Origin: Drechmeria coniospora
Taxonomy: Eukaryota > Ascomycota > Sordariomycetes > Hypocreales > Ophiocordycipitaceae
Assembly (NCBI RefSeq): GCF_001625195.1
Contig: NC_054391.1
Location: 1,178,001 to 1,242,000 of the forward strand
Reading direction: 5' to 3'
DNA length: 64,000 nucleotides
A model generated the notes under the pieces. The model saw only the letters and a program-made list of their open reading frames with translations. It was not told where the DNA came from and searched no databases. Shown here one piece after another: positions 34,970 to 46,514 of the stretch (positions within the stretch are counted from its first letter, which is position 1; every line of letters starts with the position of its first letter). The position numbers were made by a program, and so were the translations under genes.

Positions 34970-36162
34970 ATGCGGATCCTCCTCGCCCTGGTCGCCGCCG
35001 CGGCGGCCCTGGCGCACCCTGCCTCGGACGAAGCGATGGCCAAGTTCGGCAAGTGTCCAGCGCTCGACACGGCGGCCAAGGTGGCCAAGTACAGGAAGTA
35101 CTTTGACGAGAACCTCCTGGGCCATCTCCGTCAATGCGTGCCTTCCCACGGCGCCTATCAGCCCTACCAAGGCATCGCCGACATGAGCTACCTGTCACGC
35201 TCTTCCAAGAAAGGTACGGAACGCTCGACGGTCCCCGGCCGAGGCGTGGCGCGTTTCTAACGTGGGCGTCGACGACAGATCCCGGCTGCGTATCGACGGT
35301 CCGAAACTACGGGTGCAGCCACGGGCTCACCTGCTACTATCAAGAAAAGTGCGTCAAGAAATTGAACTGCGGCGGCCAGGACGTGACGAGCTGCCACATC
35401 GAAAAGTGCCAAGAGCACACGCGGGAGATGCGGTGCGTCATGATGCAGAGGCCGCCGGCGGGCATGGTGCACGAGATCGACCACATGGACATCATGATGC
35501 AGGTGGGACACATACCCGTCTTCGGAGCCGTCAGCGTGCGCCTTCACGTCGACGGCGAGGTGCACGAGATGCCCATGTTCAAGACGCTCAAGTCGGGCGG
35601 CACCGCTCACGCGACGGTGGATTTCATGAAGCTGTTTGGCAAGAAGAAGATGCCGATTGAATCCATCGAAGACTTTGAGCTCATCTTCAACGGTCAGCAG
35701 GACCTGACCTACGCCGCGCTGGCCGTGTGCAACCGTAAATTTCAGGCCCAAGGTACGTTTGGACCGGGCTTGACCGACCGTCGCGACTAATTCTCCTCGT
35801 CGACAGCCATTAAGATTACCATTCGCGAAGTCTCCAGCGGCCTCTTCTTCCAGGAGGACATTGTCTATACCGATCCCGCGACGGGAGAGGCGAACTTCAA
35901 GGTCGAAGGAGATTGCCGGGCGCAGAACCAGTCGATCCTAAATACCGCCATGCCATTCTGGGTCTTTGAGTCGCAGACGGGGGGGTTCCGCGAGTCGCCG
36001 CTGATGAAGAAATGCTCGGTACGTTGCCTCCTGCTTTTCCGGGAACGAGCGTGGATGGATGCCGGACAAGGACGAATGCTTACAGGCGTACAATGACAGG
36101 AAATCTGGCCAGGCCCGCCGGAATGCGCCAAGCTGCGGCAGAACGGGGGATACGGAAGCTGA
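34970..36162 (+). CDS. Secreted 14-cysteine protein, paralogue 1 (unknown family)
   Basis: Exons 34970-35213, 35279-35752, 35807-36018 and 36100-36162 (330 aa). A 5'UTR intron (about 34894-34961) ends eight bases before the ATG. The signal peptide MRILLALVAAAAALA is followed by HPASDEAM. Exon 2 carries the cysteine frame C-x8-C-x5-C-x5-C-x5-C-x7-C-x4-C-x8-C, then a probable beta-rich domain with alternating hydrophobic residues (VSVRLHVDGEVHEMPMF, FELIFNGQQDLTYAALAVC). Exon 3 has the family signature SSGLFFQ, and exon 4 is short (WPGPPECAKLR). There are 14 cysteines in the mature protein, enough for seven disulfides. No transmembrane segment or catalytic motif recognised. I do not recognise the family; an extracellular, possibly host- or environment-directed role is inferred from secretion, disulfides and tandem amplification only. 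Confidence 0.85.
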
Positions 36163-37384
36163 TGGTGGCGCGATGGCGACGGGTGGCGCGATAATGCTTG
36201 GTATGCACCGGACTGGGCGGCCTCGAGCGCCGGTCTCGCGAGATGCACGCACGTCGCGACGAGGAAACTTGGCACACCGGCATTGGGGCCTTTGCGGCGA
36301 CGGGCACCAGCACCCACCCTCGTAGGCACCGGCATGAGGGGTAGGTGTGCGCATTTGCAGGCATTCACAGCACGGTGCTGCGCCTGCGGGAGAGAGCGAG
36401 CCGGGCTTGCGCGCCGCCAGGCACGGCACATGCGGGGTTGCCGCCTCGGCGCATGCGCTGCACGTGCGCCGCCGTCCACCCCTGCCGGCGCATCCACAAC
36501 TCCGCACAGCGGCGGCGGAAACCCCGGAGCTGGAGCCGTGGCCGAGGGGCGCCGCCGCCAAGCAGTCGACCGGCTGGCGACGAACCTTCTTCGGCGAGCA
36601 TGCGGCGGGTGCAAGCGACGGCGCTCGGCATGAGATGGATCATGTACATTTATGAACTCGCTCGTCTACCATGCGCGTATCTGGTTAGCCGCAAACGCTT
36701 TCAAGCCAAGCCCTTGCCGCGCTGAACGGATGGCTGGCCGGTTCATGCTGTGCGGGGGCGAATGATGCGACGTCCCTGGGCTGGTAGCACTGGCTGCCTC
36801 ACGCAGAGCAGGATGCCGATGGTTCGTCCTTCACTCGGTGCCTAGGTGCTCGCACTTGTCGGGTAACGTGCACGGCCGACATCCACCAGCCAGCAAACAC
36901 CAAAATACCTGCAGGTTCATCACGCACGGCGGCGCAAGGCAAGGACAGGACCGGCAAACGTCCGACGGCGGGTGTCCGAACTCGAGAGAGACGGATGGAT
37001 GGCTGACCCGTTGACCATTTCCGCCCATTCTGGTGTCGGGCATGAGAGATCTTTTGCAGTTCCGAGCCTATGTCGCGATCATGGCGATTTCTGCCCACGC
37101 CCGAGGCTGCAGGCGAGAGGCATCAAGGGAGGGGAGAAAGGTTGGGAGGCTGTATTTCAGCCGGACGAGTGTGTGTGGCGGGTGGCGGTGCATGGTTGAC
37201 GGGCACGTAATACTACCGTCGCACGGAACGGAGTGCTCGCTCATGTCGGGGACGAGCCATGTGTTTTGTGTGTTCCATTTCCTGGCCGGCGGCGACAAGC
37301 GAGGAGTCGTGCTTGAACCATGCGCCGCTAGCTTCCCCTAGCCTGCCTGCGCGGTGCTTCGAGCCGAGAGCACGCAAGTGCAGG
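36163..37384. other. Spacer between paralogues 1 and 2, with duplicated flank
   Basis: No gene seen. About 36755-37230 resembles 40003-40470, the flank of the destroyed paralogue, and contains the box GGGAGGCTGTATTTCAGCC at 37144-37162, about 240 bp before the TATA box of paralogue 2. Confidence 0.5.
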
Positions 37385-37398
37385 TATAAAGTCGTCGG
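37385..37398 (+). promoter_or_regulatory. TATA box of secreted-family gene 2
   Basis: TATAAAGTCGTCGG, identical to paralogue 1, 205 bp before the ATG. Confidence 0.7.
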
Positions 37399-37589
37399 AA
37401 GCTGGACTTGCTCGCTTCCTGTGCGTGCTCGCCGGGTCATCTGCTCTCGACCTCTCCCGCAGGCGGCCAAGGCAAGAAGACGACACCATCCTCGCTGCCG
37501 CACCGCGCGGGCTGACGTAGAGGTGAGTCCCCTCCGTCGGCGTGCCATGTCGCCTCTTGATGGCTCATGCAAGGCAGGTAGGTTTCAAC

Positions 37590-38842
37590 ATGCGGCCCTT
37601 TCCCCTCGTCCTGTTTGCCGCCACCGCTCTGGCTCATCCCGCCTCTGATGTTGTCAAAAATCTCAACCTACCGGCGTCGTGTCCGACGCTCAAGACGGCC
37701 GCCAAGGTGGCCGAGTACAGGCAGTATTTCGACTCGACCCTTTTGCCGCGGCTCCGTGAATGCGTTCCTTCCCACGGACTCTACAAGCCCTTCCAAGGCA
37801 TCTCCGACCTCGGCTTCCAGTCGCGTTTCAAAAAGACAGGTACGGGATGCTCCCGGTCAAGGCGCGGCGTGTTCTAACCTGCGGGTGAACGGTAGATTAT
37901 GGCTGCGCTCCCATTGTTCAAAACTATGGATGCGGCCATGGCTTTCACTGCCAATACCAGAAAAAGTGCGTCCGGGAATTGGACTGCGCGGGTCAAGATG
38001 CAACCAAGTGCTTCATGGAAAAGTGCGACGAGCACACGCGGGAGATGCGGTGCGTCATCAAGAAGAAGCCGCCGCCGGGGATAGTGCACGAGATCGACTA
38101 CCTAGACATCATGGTTCAGATTGGTCAAATACCGGCCATGGGAGCGCTTACCGTCGAGCTCATGGTCGACGGGGTCTTCCACACCCTACCGCTATTCAAC
38201 GACCTCAAGGCCCGTGGGTCCGCTCACGTTACGCTTGACTTTCAGCAGCTGTTCGGCAGGAAGACGATACCGCTCGAGTCCTTGGACGATATCCGTCTGG
38301 TGTTCAACGGTCAGCAGGACCTTACCTTTACCGCGCTCGCGTTTTGCAACCTGAAATTCGAGGTTCAGAGTACGTTTCGGCAGACCCCTCCCGCACCCGG
38401 CGTCATGGCTCGCGAGGCAGCGTCGGCGGCCAAGTCTAGGGCGAAGATGCGCATTATTTCTCCGTGCTCTCCCAACTAATCTTCCTCCTCGGTAGACGTC
38501 AGGATCATGGTTCGCGAAGTCGCCAGCGGTCTCTTCTTCCAAGCCAACCCCATCTACGTCGAGCCCGACACGGGAAGGCCAAACTGGAAGGTCGCGGGCA
38601 GCTGCAGGGCAAAAGACGAGGCCATCCTGGACACTGGAATATCTTTCTTCGACTTTGAGTCGAAAACGGCCGGCTTCAGCGAGTCATCCGAGATGAAGGA
38701 ATGCGAGGTACGTTGCCTCCTTGCCGTCCAGGAACTGGCGCGGATGCCGGATGGGGAGGGATGCTGACGAGCCTCGCGACAATAGAACACCTGGCCAGCG
38801 TCGGAAGAATGCGTGAAGCTACGAAGGATTAGGGGATACTGA
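37590..38842 (+). CDS. Secreted 14-cysteine protein, paralogue 2 (unknown family)
   Basis: Exons 37590-37839, 37896-38369, 38496-38707 and 38786-38842 (330 aa). Exon 2 (474 nt) and exon 3 (212 nt) are the same length as in paralogue 1 and all intron phases agree. The signal peptide MRPFPLVLFAATALA is followed by HPASDVVKN. The exon 2 cysteine frame is identical to paralogue 1 (8-5-5-5-7-4-8 spacing), and all 14 cysteines are kept. Shared landmarks: CVPSHGLYKPFQGI, CDEHTREMRC, FNGQQDLTF, VASGLFFQ and a terminal exon with NTWPASEECVKLRR. A 5'UTR intron starts at about 37523. Intron 2 is longer than in the others (126 nt). Function unknown; closest to paralogue 1 by eye. Confidence 0.85.
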
Positions 38843-40560
38843 AGCGCCTCTCGGTAAGCCTGCGGGCGATGCATTTTTGCGAGCCAGAGTCGTGTGCGGA
38901 CCATGGCCTTTGCGTTGCCCGTCTTGGAGGAGCCGGAAGGACGCGACGTAGGCACCGGTGGATGGAGGCGGCAAGAGTACGAAGCGCGAGTGTCGTGGAG
39001 CTGGACGGCAGAAGATGCGAGTCACATGCACATGGATTCGGTAATTGCATGTGGTGCATGCACTGCATGGATTCGGTAATTGCATGTGGTGCACTCCGTA
39101 CGGAGTACTTGGGCAGAAGATGCAAGTGTGCGTGCGCGTCGTCGTCCCGGTCATGTACATGGATTCGGTAATTACATGCAGTGCTCATGTACATGGATCC
39201 GGTAATTGCACGTCGTGTGCTCCGTACCGGCCAGAAGATGCAAGCGTGCGTGCGCGTCGTCGTCCCCGCACATGTTCATGGATTCGATAATTGCATGTAT
39301 CCGTGTGCTTGGGTACATGGGCAACAACCAGCGTGACGATTGGAGTATTGATATTCATCACTCCGCACTCACTCGCAGTCCCACGGACTGTCCATGCCTC
39401 CTATGGGAGTGAGTGCACGCACGGCGCAAGCACGGCACACACATGCACGCAAAAGCCTGCTCTACCGGCAATGATATTATCTGTACTTGGGCTGTACATG
39501 CATGCATCCGAACCTGTGCCGGTCATGAATTTTGTCGTCCCATTTGCATCACATGCGGAGTTGGATGCATGGCTCGCGAACGTGCAGAGCTGCTGTGCAT
39601 GTGCTTGTGGATGGCGAATGCGTGAATGCCTGTATTCCGTTTCGCACGCCCACTTCCTGTCGGCGCTGAAGCTAGGTGTATGCATGCATACCTACGCAAG
39701 TGCTAGGTACCTGCGCTCGCCCTTGCGCCGCGCCGCGCCGCGCCGCACCGCCACGCTCGTGATGACGGAGTGAGTGGTTGACCGGCCGGCCGTGAGTTTC
39801 GTTCGGCAAGCCTGCGGTGGGTGCAAGCAAAAAGGCAACACCACGCAGCAGGTGCCAGTGCTTGGAATCAAGAAAGGACATGTATATTTAGAAGTCGCTC
39901 CTGTACCGGGCACGCACGCATTTCGTCGGTCGCGAACGCGCCAATCGAGCTAGATCCTTGCGCGGCTGACCAATTCGACGGACGGTTCATGCGGTGCGAG
40001 GTCGAATGATGCACCATTCCGGCGCAGGTAGGACGTCTTCATGCAGAGTAGGATGCAGACTGTTCGTTCATACTCGGCGCCCGCACGCTCGTGCGTGTCA
40101 TGTAACGTGCACCATGAAGCCGACGACCGGCTGCTCGCAAACAGCTACCTGCGCCGCCATCCTTCGGGGCAGGCGGCGAGGACGGGCCCAAGGCCAGACG
40201 ACAGGTACCAAAGGGCGCGAGAGGGAGACGGATGGCGCGCACGTCTCCTCCTTCGACCAGTCACTGAAGTCTGCGTACCATGGTTTTGCGGTGCCGAGAA
40301 TGTGCATGTCTGCCATTTCCGTCGTGCACGCCTGAGCCTGAACGGGCTCCCTCCGTGTTGCTTGTTGCGAGATGTCGGGTGAGGGGGTCTCGAGTGGGAG
40401 GCTGCGTTTCAGCCAAACGAGTCGCTGTGCAAGCGCCTGTGCGGTGGTGCGTGGCGGTGCACCAGTGCCGCACAAGCACTGCATACAGGGCGTGCTGGCA
40501 TGGGTGAATATAGGGCAATGCACGGCGGACTTGTTGGCACGGCGCGCCCCTTACGGCTCA
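38843..40560. other. Spacer with minisatellite and flank of the lost paralogue
   Basis: 39031-39297 is a minisatellite. 40003-40470 matches the upstream flank of paralogue 2, including GGGAGGCTGCGTTTCAGCC at 40396-40414, but no TATA box or coding start follows. No gene seen. Confidence 0.5.
39031..39297. repeat. Minisatellite downstream of paralogue 2
   Basis: Five copies of CATGGATTCGGTAATTGCAT (variants), in two higher-order blocks that share AGAAGATGCAAGYGTGCGTG and CGCGTCGTCGTCCC. Confidence 0.8.
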
Positions 40561-40618
40561 AGCTAGTGCTCCGTACTCGGTGAATACCTGTACCATTTCC
40601 ATAGGTAATCATGAAAGC

Positions 40619-40683
40619 ATGATTACGGCGGGCCCCGACGAGCTTTGGTTTGACGGAAAGGAACAAGTGAAGGAGGTGCACAC
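40619..40683 (+). pseudogene. Cytochrome P450 fragment
   Basis: Encodes ITAGPDELWFDGKEQVKEVH, matching the region RVGPNEVWFDSKEAFDQIY of the P450 at 24.7-26.5 kb. Only about 65 bp remain. It runs into a 17 bp minisatellite on its right. Relic of a duplicated or transposed P450 piece. Confidence 0.65.
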
Positions 40684-40699
40684 GAGCATGATGTTCTCG

Positions 40700-40880
40700 T
40701 CACGGGCGTGTCGGCAGCGTGTCGGTTACGGCAGCGTGTCGGTTACAACAGCGTGTCGGTTACGGCAGCGTGTCCCTTACGGCAGCGTGTCCCTTACGGC
40801 AGCGTGTCCCTTACGGCAGCGTGGCGTGTCCCTTACGGCAGCGTGGCGTGTCCCTTACGGCAGCGTGTCGATTTACCGCA
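40700..40880. repeat. 17 bp minisatellite A
   Basis: About nine copies of GGCAGCGTGTCCCTTAC and variants (GGTTAC, ACAACA), two of them expanded by a GTGGC insertion. Confidence 0.85.
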
Positions 40881-41157
40881 GTGCGTGGTGCCGCTTGACC
40901 GCAGTGTGTCGCTTTACTTGCAGCACAAGCATGCCGTCCCGTTCATGTCAACATGTATGCGCCGGTCCATGAAAGCAAGCAAGCACACTACGTTACACTG
41001 CTGTACAAAAGACGGCACCTACAGGCGCGGAGTTTCCGTACATGTACTAGCTAGTGCCTGTTGGGTGCCCACCCATTCTGTATTCGGGCTCCTTCTAATA
41101 GGGCACTCAGCAGACAACAGTGACGATTCAGTTGAACGAGTGCTGCCACGAGCTGCA

Positions 41158-41480
41158 TCGACGCCGTGCACAAGCATCGCCCGTTGCACGCCGCTGGATC
41201 GAAGCAGTGCACAAGCATCACCGTTGCCACCCCGCTGTATCCACGCAGTGCACAAGCATCGCCCGTTGCCACCCCGCTGTATCCAAGCAGTGCACCCGTT
41301 GCACCTCGCTGTATCGAAGCAGCTGCACAAGCATCACCCGTTGCCACCCCACCGTATCCAAAGCAGTGCACAAGCATCACCGTTGCCACGCCGCTGCATC
41401 CAAGGAGTACACAAGCATCACCTTTGCCACCCCGCTGTATCCAAGCAGTGCACAAGCATCGCCCGTTGCACCCCCAGCGC
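41158..41480. repeat. ~41 bp minisatellite
   Basis: About eight copies of GTGCACAAGCATCACCGTTG plus CCACCCCGCTGTATCCAA with internal deletions. It lies immediately left of the paralogue relic. Confidence 0.85.
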
Positions 41481-41566
41481 CGCCGACCGCCACTGGCAAC
41501 CCTTTCCGCCGCGACAGAGGGGCCCGTGGATGGCGGCGGTGCCGGGAAGGGGCATGTCGCGTCCCG

Positions 41567-41722
41567 AAGATGCTTTGTAAGTTCCTTGATCGTTTCCAGG
41601 AACAAGCAAGCATGCTTACAAGACTACCATGATAGGATACCTGGCCCAATGCGCCCGAATGCGAGAAATCGCAAGCACTTGGGGAAACGGCATGGATCAA
41701 ACCAAAAAAGAAACATCAGTGA
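41567..41722 (+). pseudogene. 3' remnant of a fifth secreted-family paralogue
   Basis: Only the last ~10 nt of exon 3 (Arg-Cys-Phe codons, to 41576), a 59 nt intron with intact borders (41577-41635) and the terminal exon (41636-41722, including WPNAPECEKSQALGET and a stop) survive. Intron length, terminal exon and about 330 bp of downstream sequence (to about 42055) match paralogue 3 closely. The rest of the gene has been replaced by minisatellites and a P450 fragment. No start, promoter or signal peptide remains. Confidence 0.8.
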
Positions 41723-42258
41723 CGAAGCGCCTACGGGCATGCCGCCCTTGCTTGAGCCTTGATTTGCTTTTGCCTTTGCTTCATGTCGTGGCCTGGACCG
41801 TCTTGATTTTGCTTGCGCTGGGCCCTCTTAACCTGCCAGGAACAGGCTCGCCAAGACGAACGAAGCAATACCCCTTCTCTGGAAGATTTATCTGCGTTGC
41901 GAGCTTGCGATGGAAGAATACCATGTACATTTTTTCCGCCGTGGTGGCGGTAGACAGTTGGACAGACAGACTTGCGTCGTGTGACATGTACAATCGACCT
42001 CGATCTCGAAGCGCGCAGTGCAAACACTCGTAGACGGAGCAGGAGGAGGAGCATGAGATGTGCTGGTGTGCTGGTGGTGTGCTGGTGTGCTGGTTTGCTG
42101 GTGTGCTGGTGTGCTGGTGCGGCGGTGCAATCAATGCGTGCTTGGTGTGCTGGCATGGGCCTTTGTGGCACCGAGGGCCCCGTACGGCCAAGTAGGTGCA
42201 TACTCCGTACCTGTATCGTAAACTGGGCTCCGTCGGTATAATCATATTACCATCTCTT

Positions 42259-42313
42259 CAAAGCATGGTTTCGGCCATCGAGTGGCCCCAATGAGGTTTG
42301 GTTCGGCAGCGTG
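42259..42313 (+). pseudogene. Second cytochrome P450 fragment
   Basis: Encodes FRPSSGPNEVWFGS. At the DNA level it aligns with coding bases about 24955-25016 of the intact P450, including GAGTGGCCCCAATGAGGTTT versus GAGTGGGCCCTAACGAGGTC, with a one-base deletion that shifts the frame. The 17 bp minisatellite follows directly. Confidence 0.65.
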
Positions 42314-42405
42314 TCAGCTACGGCAGCGTGTCAGTTACGGCAGCGTGTCAGTTACGGCAGCGTGTCACTTACGGCAGCGTGTCACTTACGGCAGCGTGTC
42401 GGTGT
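42303..42405. repeat. 17 bp minisatellite B
   Basis: About six copies of GGCAGCGTGTCAGTTAC, the same unit as at 40700-40880. The flanks on both sides are also shared, so the two arrays come from one segmental duplication. Confidence 0.85.
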
Positions 42406-43353
42406 CATCGTAGTGCGTGGTGTGTCGCTTGACCGCAGTGCGTCGGTGTTCCTGGTATGCCGTCCTGTTCATGTCGACATGCATACACGCATGCGTGCGC
42501 CGGTCTATGCAAGCAAGCAAGCAAGTGCACCACATGACATTACTGTAAGCACCTATGCGCGCCGAGTTTCTGCCCATGTGCTAGTGCACGTTTGGTGCCC
42601 ATTCTGCATTGCGACTCCTTCCAGGTGCAGTTAGGTGTAGGCCAGCCACTTGACGACGGTGACGATTCAGTGGAGGGGGTGCCCAAGCATCACTTGGGAT
42701 GGTGCTCGTTCCAGGGGCCCGTAGGTGGCCACGGCACGAACCGGCCTGCGAGCGTACCTGGGCGGTCCGGACATGCGTCTTCCTCGACTCGCCCGATGGC
42801 TCGACGCCGCCCGGTTCCCCGCCGACGCCCTTGCGAGCTAAATCCCTCCAGGGCCGAGTCGATGGGCGGCGGCACAGTCATGCGGTGCCGGCACAGCGGA
42901 CTGCCTCGTGCAGAGTAGGATGCAGCTTGCTCGTTCGTCGCGTCGTGCTCGTGCAGCCGCACGTCGTGATGCGGTGGGTGCGATGCGTCCGACACCCGGC
43001 GGCGGCGTTGGCCCGGTCGAACGGCAAAGGTCCGACGACGGCGGCCGAGCCCATGAGGGTGCGGGCCAGCGATTCCCAGGGGCCACGGGCCAGAGATTCC
43101 CAGGGGCCACGGGGGCCACGGGGGAGGGAGGGCTTTGGAGGGGGAGGCTGTGTTCCAGCCAGCTCCGACGACTAGCCCGCGCATCTCCGACGTCACCTAC
43201 GGTACCTGCTGCAACGCCGGGCGCCCCCGAGCTCTCGGCGCCGTGGTTCGCCGGCGACAAACGACGCTCGCCCGCGTCGAGTTGCGCCTCGACCATGAGT
43301 CGCTAGCTCGCGCCGGCTCAGGCACGCACGGAGAGCTTCAGGCCCGAAACAAG

Positions 43354-43367
43354 TATAAAGTCGCCGG
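43354..43367 (+). promoter_or_regulatory. TATA box of secreted-family gene 3
   Basis: TATAAAGTCGCCGG, 245 bp before the ATG. Confidence 0.7.
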
Positions 43368-43598
43368 CAGCCAGGCTGGAAAGCGACGGACCTTGCTCGG
43401 ACGTCCATTGCCCAGCACGCTCTCTCGCCGCCGCCCTCACGCGCACCCTCTCCCCTACACCGTCACCGCAGCCGACTCCTCGAAAGACCGACGCCGCCCT
43501 CCGCCGCATGCCATGGACGGCAACAAAGGTACGTCCCGCTCATCCAAGGCGACGAGCCGCCGCCGGGCATGGCTGATGGCGAGTACCTAGATTTCAAG

Positions 43599-44852
43599 AT
43601 GCGAATTCTCCTCGGCCTCTTCGCCGCGACCGCTCTGGCACGACCAGGCTCGGATACGCTCCAAAAACTTGACATGCAGACATGTCCATCCTTCACAACG
43701 GCCGCTCAGCTCGAGAAGCTCAGGGATGCGTTCCAAGCCCAGCAGTTCAAACGTTTCCGTCAATGCGTCCCTTCCCATGGAAACTATCAGCCCTTCCAAG
43801 GCATCGCATCCTGGAGCAACTGGGGCTTCCTGGCCCATTCCACCTCGCGAGGTACGAGAAGGCTGTCCGGTACGGGCGAGATCGAATCACGACGTGCTAA
43901 CCGAGGTACGGCACCGATAATAGAACCCGGCTGCATCCCTACCGTGGCCGAGTACGGGTGCATCCATGGCTTCACCTGCCACTTTGAACAGAACTGCGTG
44001 CGAAGGCTTGAATGCGGGAGGAACGATGAAATCATGGACTGCCACATCCGACCATGCTACGAACACACCAAGGAAATGCAGTGCACCATGAAGAAGCCGA
44101 CCCCGGCGGGGATGGAAGGCGAAATCGACCACCTACAATTTCACATTACGCTTGGCGACAAGGACACGTTTGGATCCATCAGTGTCGAAGTCACCGTGGA
44201 TGGAACAGTCTACCGCATCCCATTCTTCGAGCCCCTTCATAAGCATGGGAGCTCTGTGTTGACCGTCGACATGAGAGAAGTGTTCAAAAAGAAGTCCATC
44301 AAGCTCAGCGCCATAGAGAGTTTCCGGCTCGTATCCGACGGCCAAGTGCAGCTCACCTATGCCGCGAATGCGGTTTGCAACCTTGGTCTTGAGATTCAAA
44401 GTAAGCCCACGTCTACTTGTGCTTGCAAGCCGTCTTTGCGCGCAGATGAATGCGAAAATTCCCCCACATTCCCTCGGCTAACCTCGCTCCTCTGCAGGCT
44501 TGAGGGTAAGGGTTCGTGACGTGGCCAGTGGTTTGTTCTTCCAAGCCCTCCCGATTGCGGCAGACCCGAAGACGGGACAGTCAAACTTCAAGACTGTGAA
44601 CGCTTGCAAGGAAAAGGGTGTTGAGATTTTCAAAACCTACTTGGCCTCCTTGACCTTTACGTCGAGGATCGGCACATTTACCGAGTCGACCCAGATGAAA
44701 AGATGCTTCGTAGGTTCCTTGCTCGTTTCTGGGAACAAGCACGAATGCTTACAAGACCACCGCGATAGGACACCTGGCCCAATGCGCCTGAATGCGAGAA
44801 ATCGCAAGCACTTGGGGAAACCGCATGGACCAAACCGAATAGACACCAATGA
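43599..44852 (+). CDS. Secreted 14-cysteine protein, paralogue 3 (unknown family)
   Basis: Exons 43599-43851, 43924-44400, 44498-44709 and 44769-44852 (341 aa). Intron 1 is 72 nt without a stop, so unspliced translation reads through it; the family alignment requires its removal (joined codon gives EPGC). The signal peptide MRILLGLFAATALA is followed by RPGSDTLQ. Cysteine spacing in exon 2 is 8-5-5-5-8-4-8, and all 14 cysteines are present. Landmarks: CVPSHGNYQPFQGI, CYEHTKEMQC, VASGLFFQ, and a terminal exon DTWPNAPECEKSQ that is longer than in paralogues 1 and 2. A 5'UTR intron spans about 43529-43590. It groups with paralogue 4 and the relic. Function unknown. Confidence 0.85.
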
Positions 44853-46514
44853 CGCGGCATGTACGGGCATGCCGCCCTTGCTCAGTTGAGCCTTGATTTG
44901 CTTGCGCCTTGAGGGCTTGCCGTTGGGCCGTCTTGACCTGCCGGGAACAGGCTCGATGCCCCCCTTCTCTGACAGATTTACCTGCATTGCGAGCTTGCGA
45001 TGGAAGAATACCATGTAGACAGTTAGACAGACTTGCGTCGCATGACATGTACAACTTGACCTCGATCTCGAAGCGCGCAGTGCAAACACTCGTAGACGGA
45101 GCAGGAGGAGGAGCATGAGACGCATGTGTATGACATGGAAGACCTCGATGGAAGGCAGTCGCGCCCCGATGGCTGCTGCCTGCACCGTGAGGCGGTGTAG
45201 ATTCTCGGGGTGGACGCGTGCGCATGCGGATCCGCCCCTGCTTCCCGCACAGTGCAAGTCCCGAGCGCCGCAAGAGTACGGAGCACAAGTACTCCGTACG
45301 CCGCGCACGTTGCGGCACGCAGCGCCAGGCCCCCCACTGCGCCCTGAACGCTTCCGCCATGCCGCCGCAACCGGTCCGCACAGTGCATGCCGGTGCGTGC
45401 CGACACTGCTGGCGCAAGTACGTACCTCCGCGCTCGCCGGAGAGCAGATGGCAGGAGGCCGGTGGGTGGCCCCTGCCGGACTTGAGCACGACGCCCGTGG
45501 GGGAAGGCGCGAACGGGCTCCAAGTAATTACAGGGTACGACGCACTCCAACTCGCAAGTGCTCGCTCGTGCCTGCCGGTACCGCACGGCAAGGCGCTGGG
45601 TGCTTGCTTACATAGGCATGCATTTCCGCTGAACGGACGCTACTCCTCCGCAAGCATGCGCAGCCGCTTCATCGTCAAGGACTGCTACTCGTGGCAACCG
45701 CCCTTCAGAGCGAGGAAAAATCCTTGCTGCAGGCCTACGAAGCCACATCACCGCCGGTCCATCAAGAGGATCCGTCCCAGCACAGGCTGGCGAGCTTTGT
45801 GCAGGTTGAGATGCGGCTTGCTCGTAGCCGCGTGCACGCGTCGTCGACGGTTCGTGGCGAGCGCAGCTGCATGTCGGCGGAGAAAACCAGCTTCGGTCGG
45901 TACGCTTGGATTGGTACGCCTTCATCTGTCCTACGCATGCTGATTCCAGTCCGCCGTGCAGGGCTGCGTCGTGCCTGGCAGAACGCCAGGGGGCGGCGTA
46001 GGTGGGTGCCGCCCAACGTCAAACGTCAAGGGTAAACCGGCAGGGCACCGGAACTCGTCGTCGAAAAGGACGGCGGCATGAGAAAGGGATCTCTTTCGAC
46101 CTTTCCGCCCGTTGTCGAGATGGTTACGCTTCCCCCTCCGCAAGCCAGCTGGGTGGGCGCGCGAGCCGGTAATAAAGAGACAATCAGGGGCCCGTGGAGG
46201 GGGAGGCTGTGTGGTGCCGCCATGACTCAACCAGCACCAACACCAACGGAGCTCTCTCAGGCACAAACCCACCGCGGCGGGTGGCGGTGCCTAGTGGTTG
46301 GCGAACTTGCAGTGCAGCGCCTCCACGCCGGCCCTGGCCCTCAGCTCGTCCCGGTGTCGTGAATGCCGCTCGTCTCTGCAAGCAAGCAAGCCATGGGGGG
46401 GGGAACACCGGTACCTCCCCACGAGGAGGGCACGGCCAACTACCCTCGAGGAGTCTCGCGCCTGACTTATGCACCGACCATTACCCCGTGTTGCCTGCGT
46501 CGTCTTGCACACTA
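44853..46514. other. Spacer between paralogues 3 and 4
   Basis: 44853-45120 is the shared 3' flank. 45770-45860 resembles the duplicated upstream flank. GGGAGGCTGT lies at 46201. The open frames here are not recognisable. Confidence 0.5.

Larger units (their letters stand above)
41723..43353. other. Spacer between relic and paralogue 3
   Basis: 41723-42055 is the 3' flank shared with paralogue 3. 42055-42120 is a GTGTGCTG tandem repeat. 42250-42690 is a second copy of the P450-fragment/minisatellite unit. 42880-43000 matches the upstream flank of other paralogues. GGGAGGCTGTGTTCCAGCC lies at 43142-43160. Confidence 0.55.

Noticed and set aside
41120..41762. Open frames with HKHHRCHPAVS-type repeats
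   Set aside because: Products of the 41 bp minisatellite running through without stops, then into the paralogue relic in the wrong frame.
40700..42405. Regularly repeated 17 bp units resembling a CRISPR array
   Set aside because: Units are contiguous with no unique spacers, and the genome is eukaryotic; these are minisatellites.
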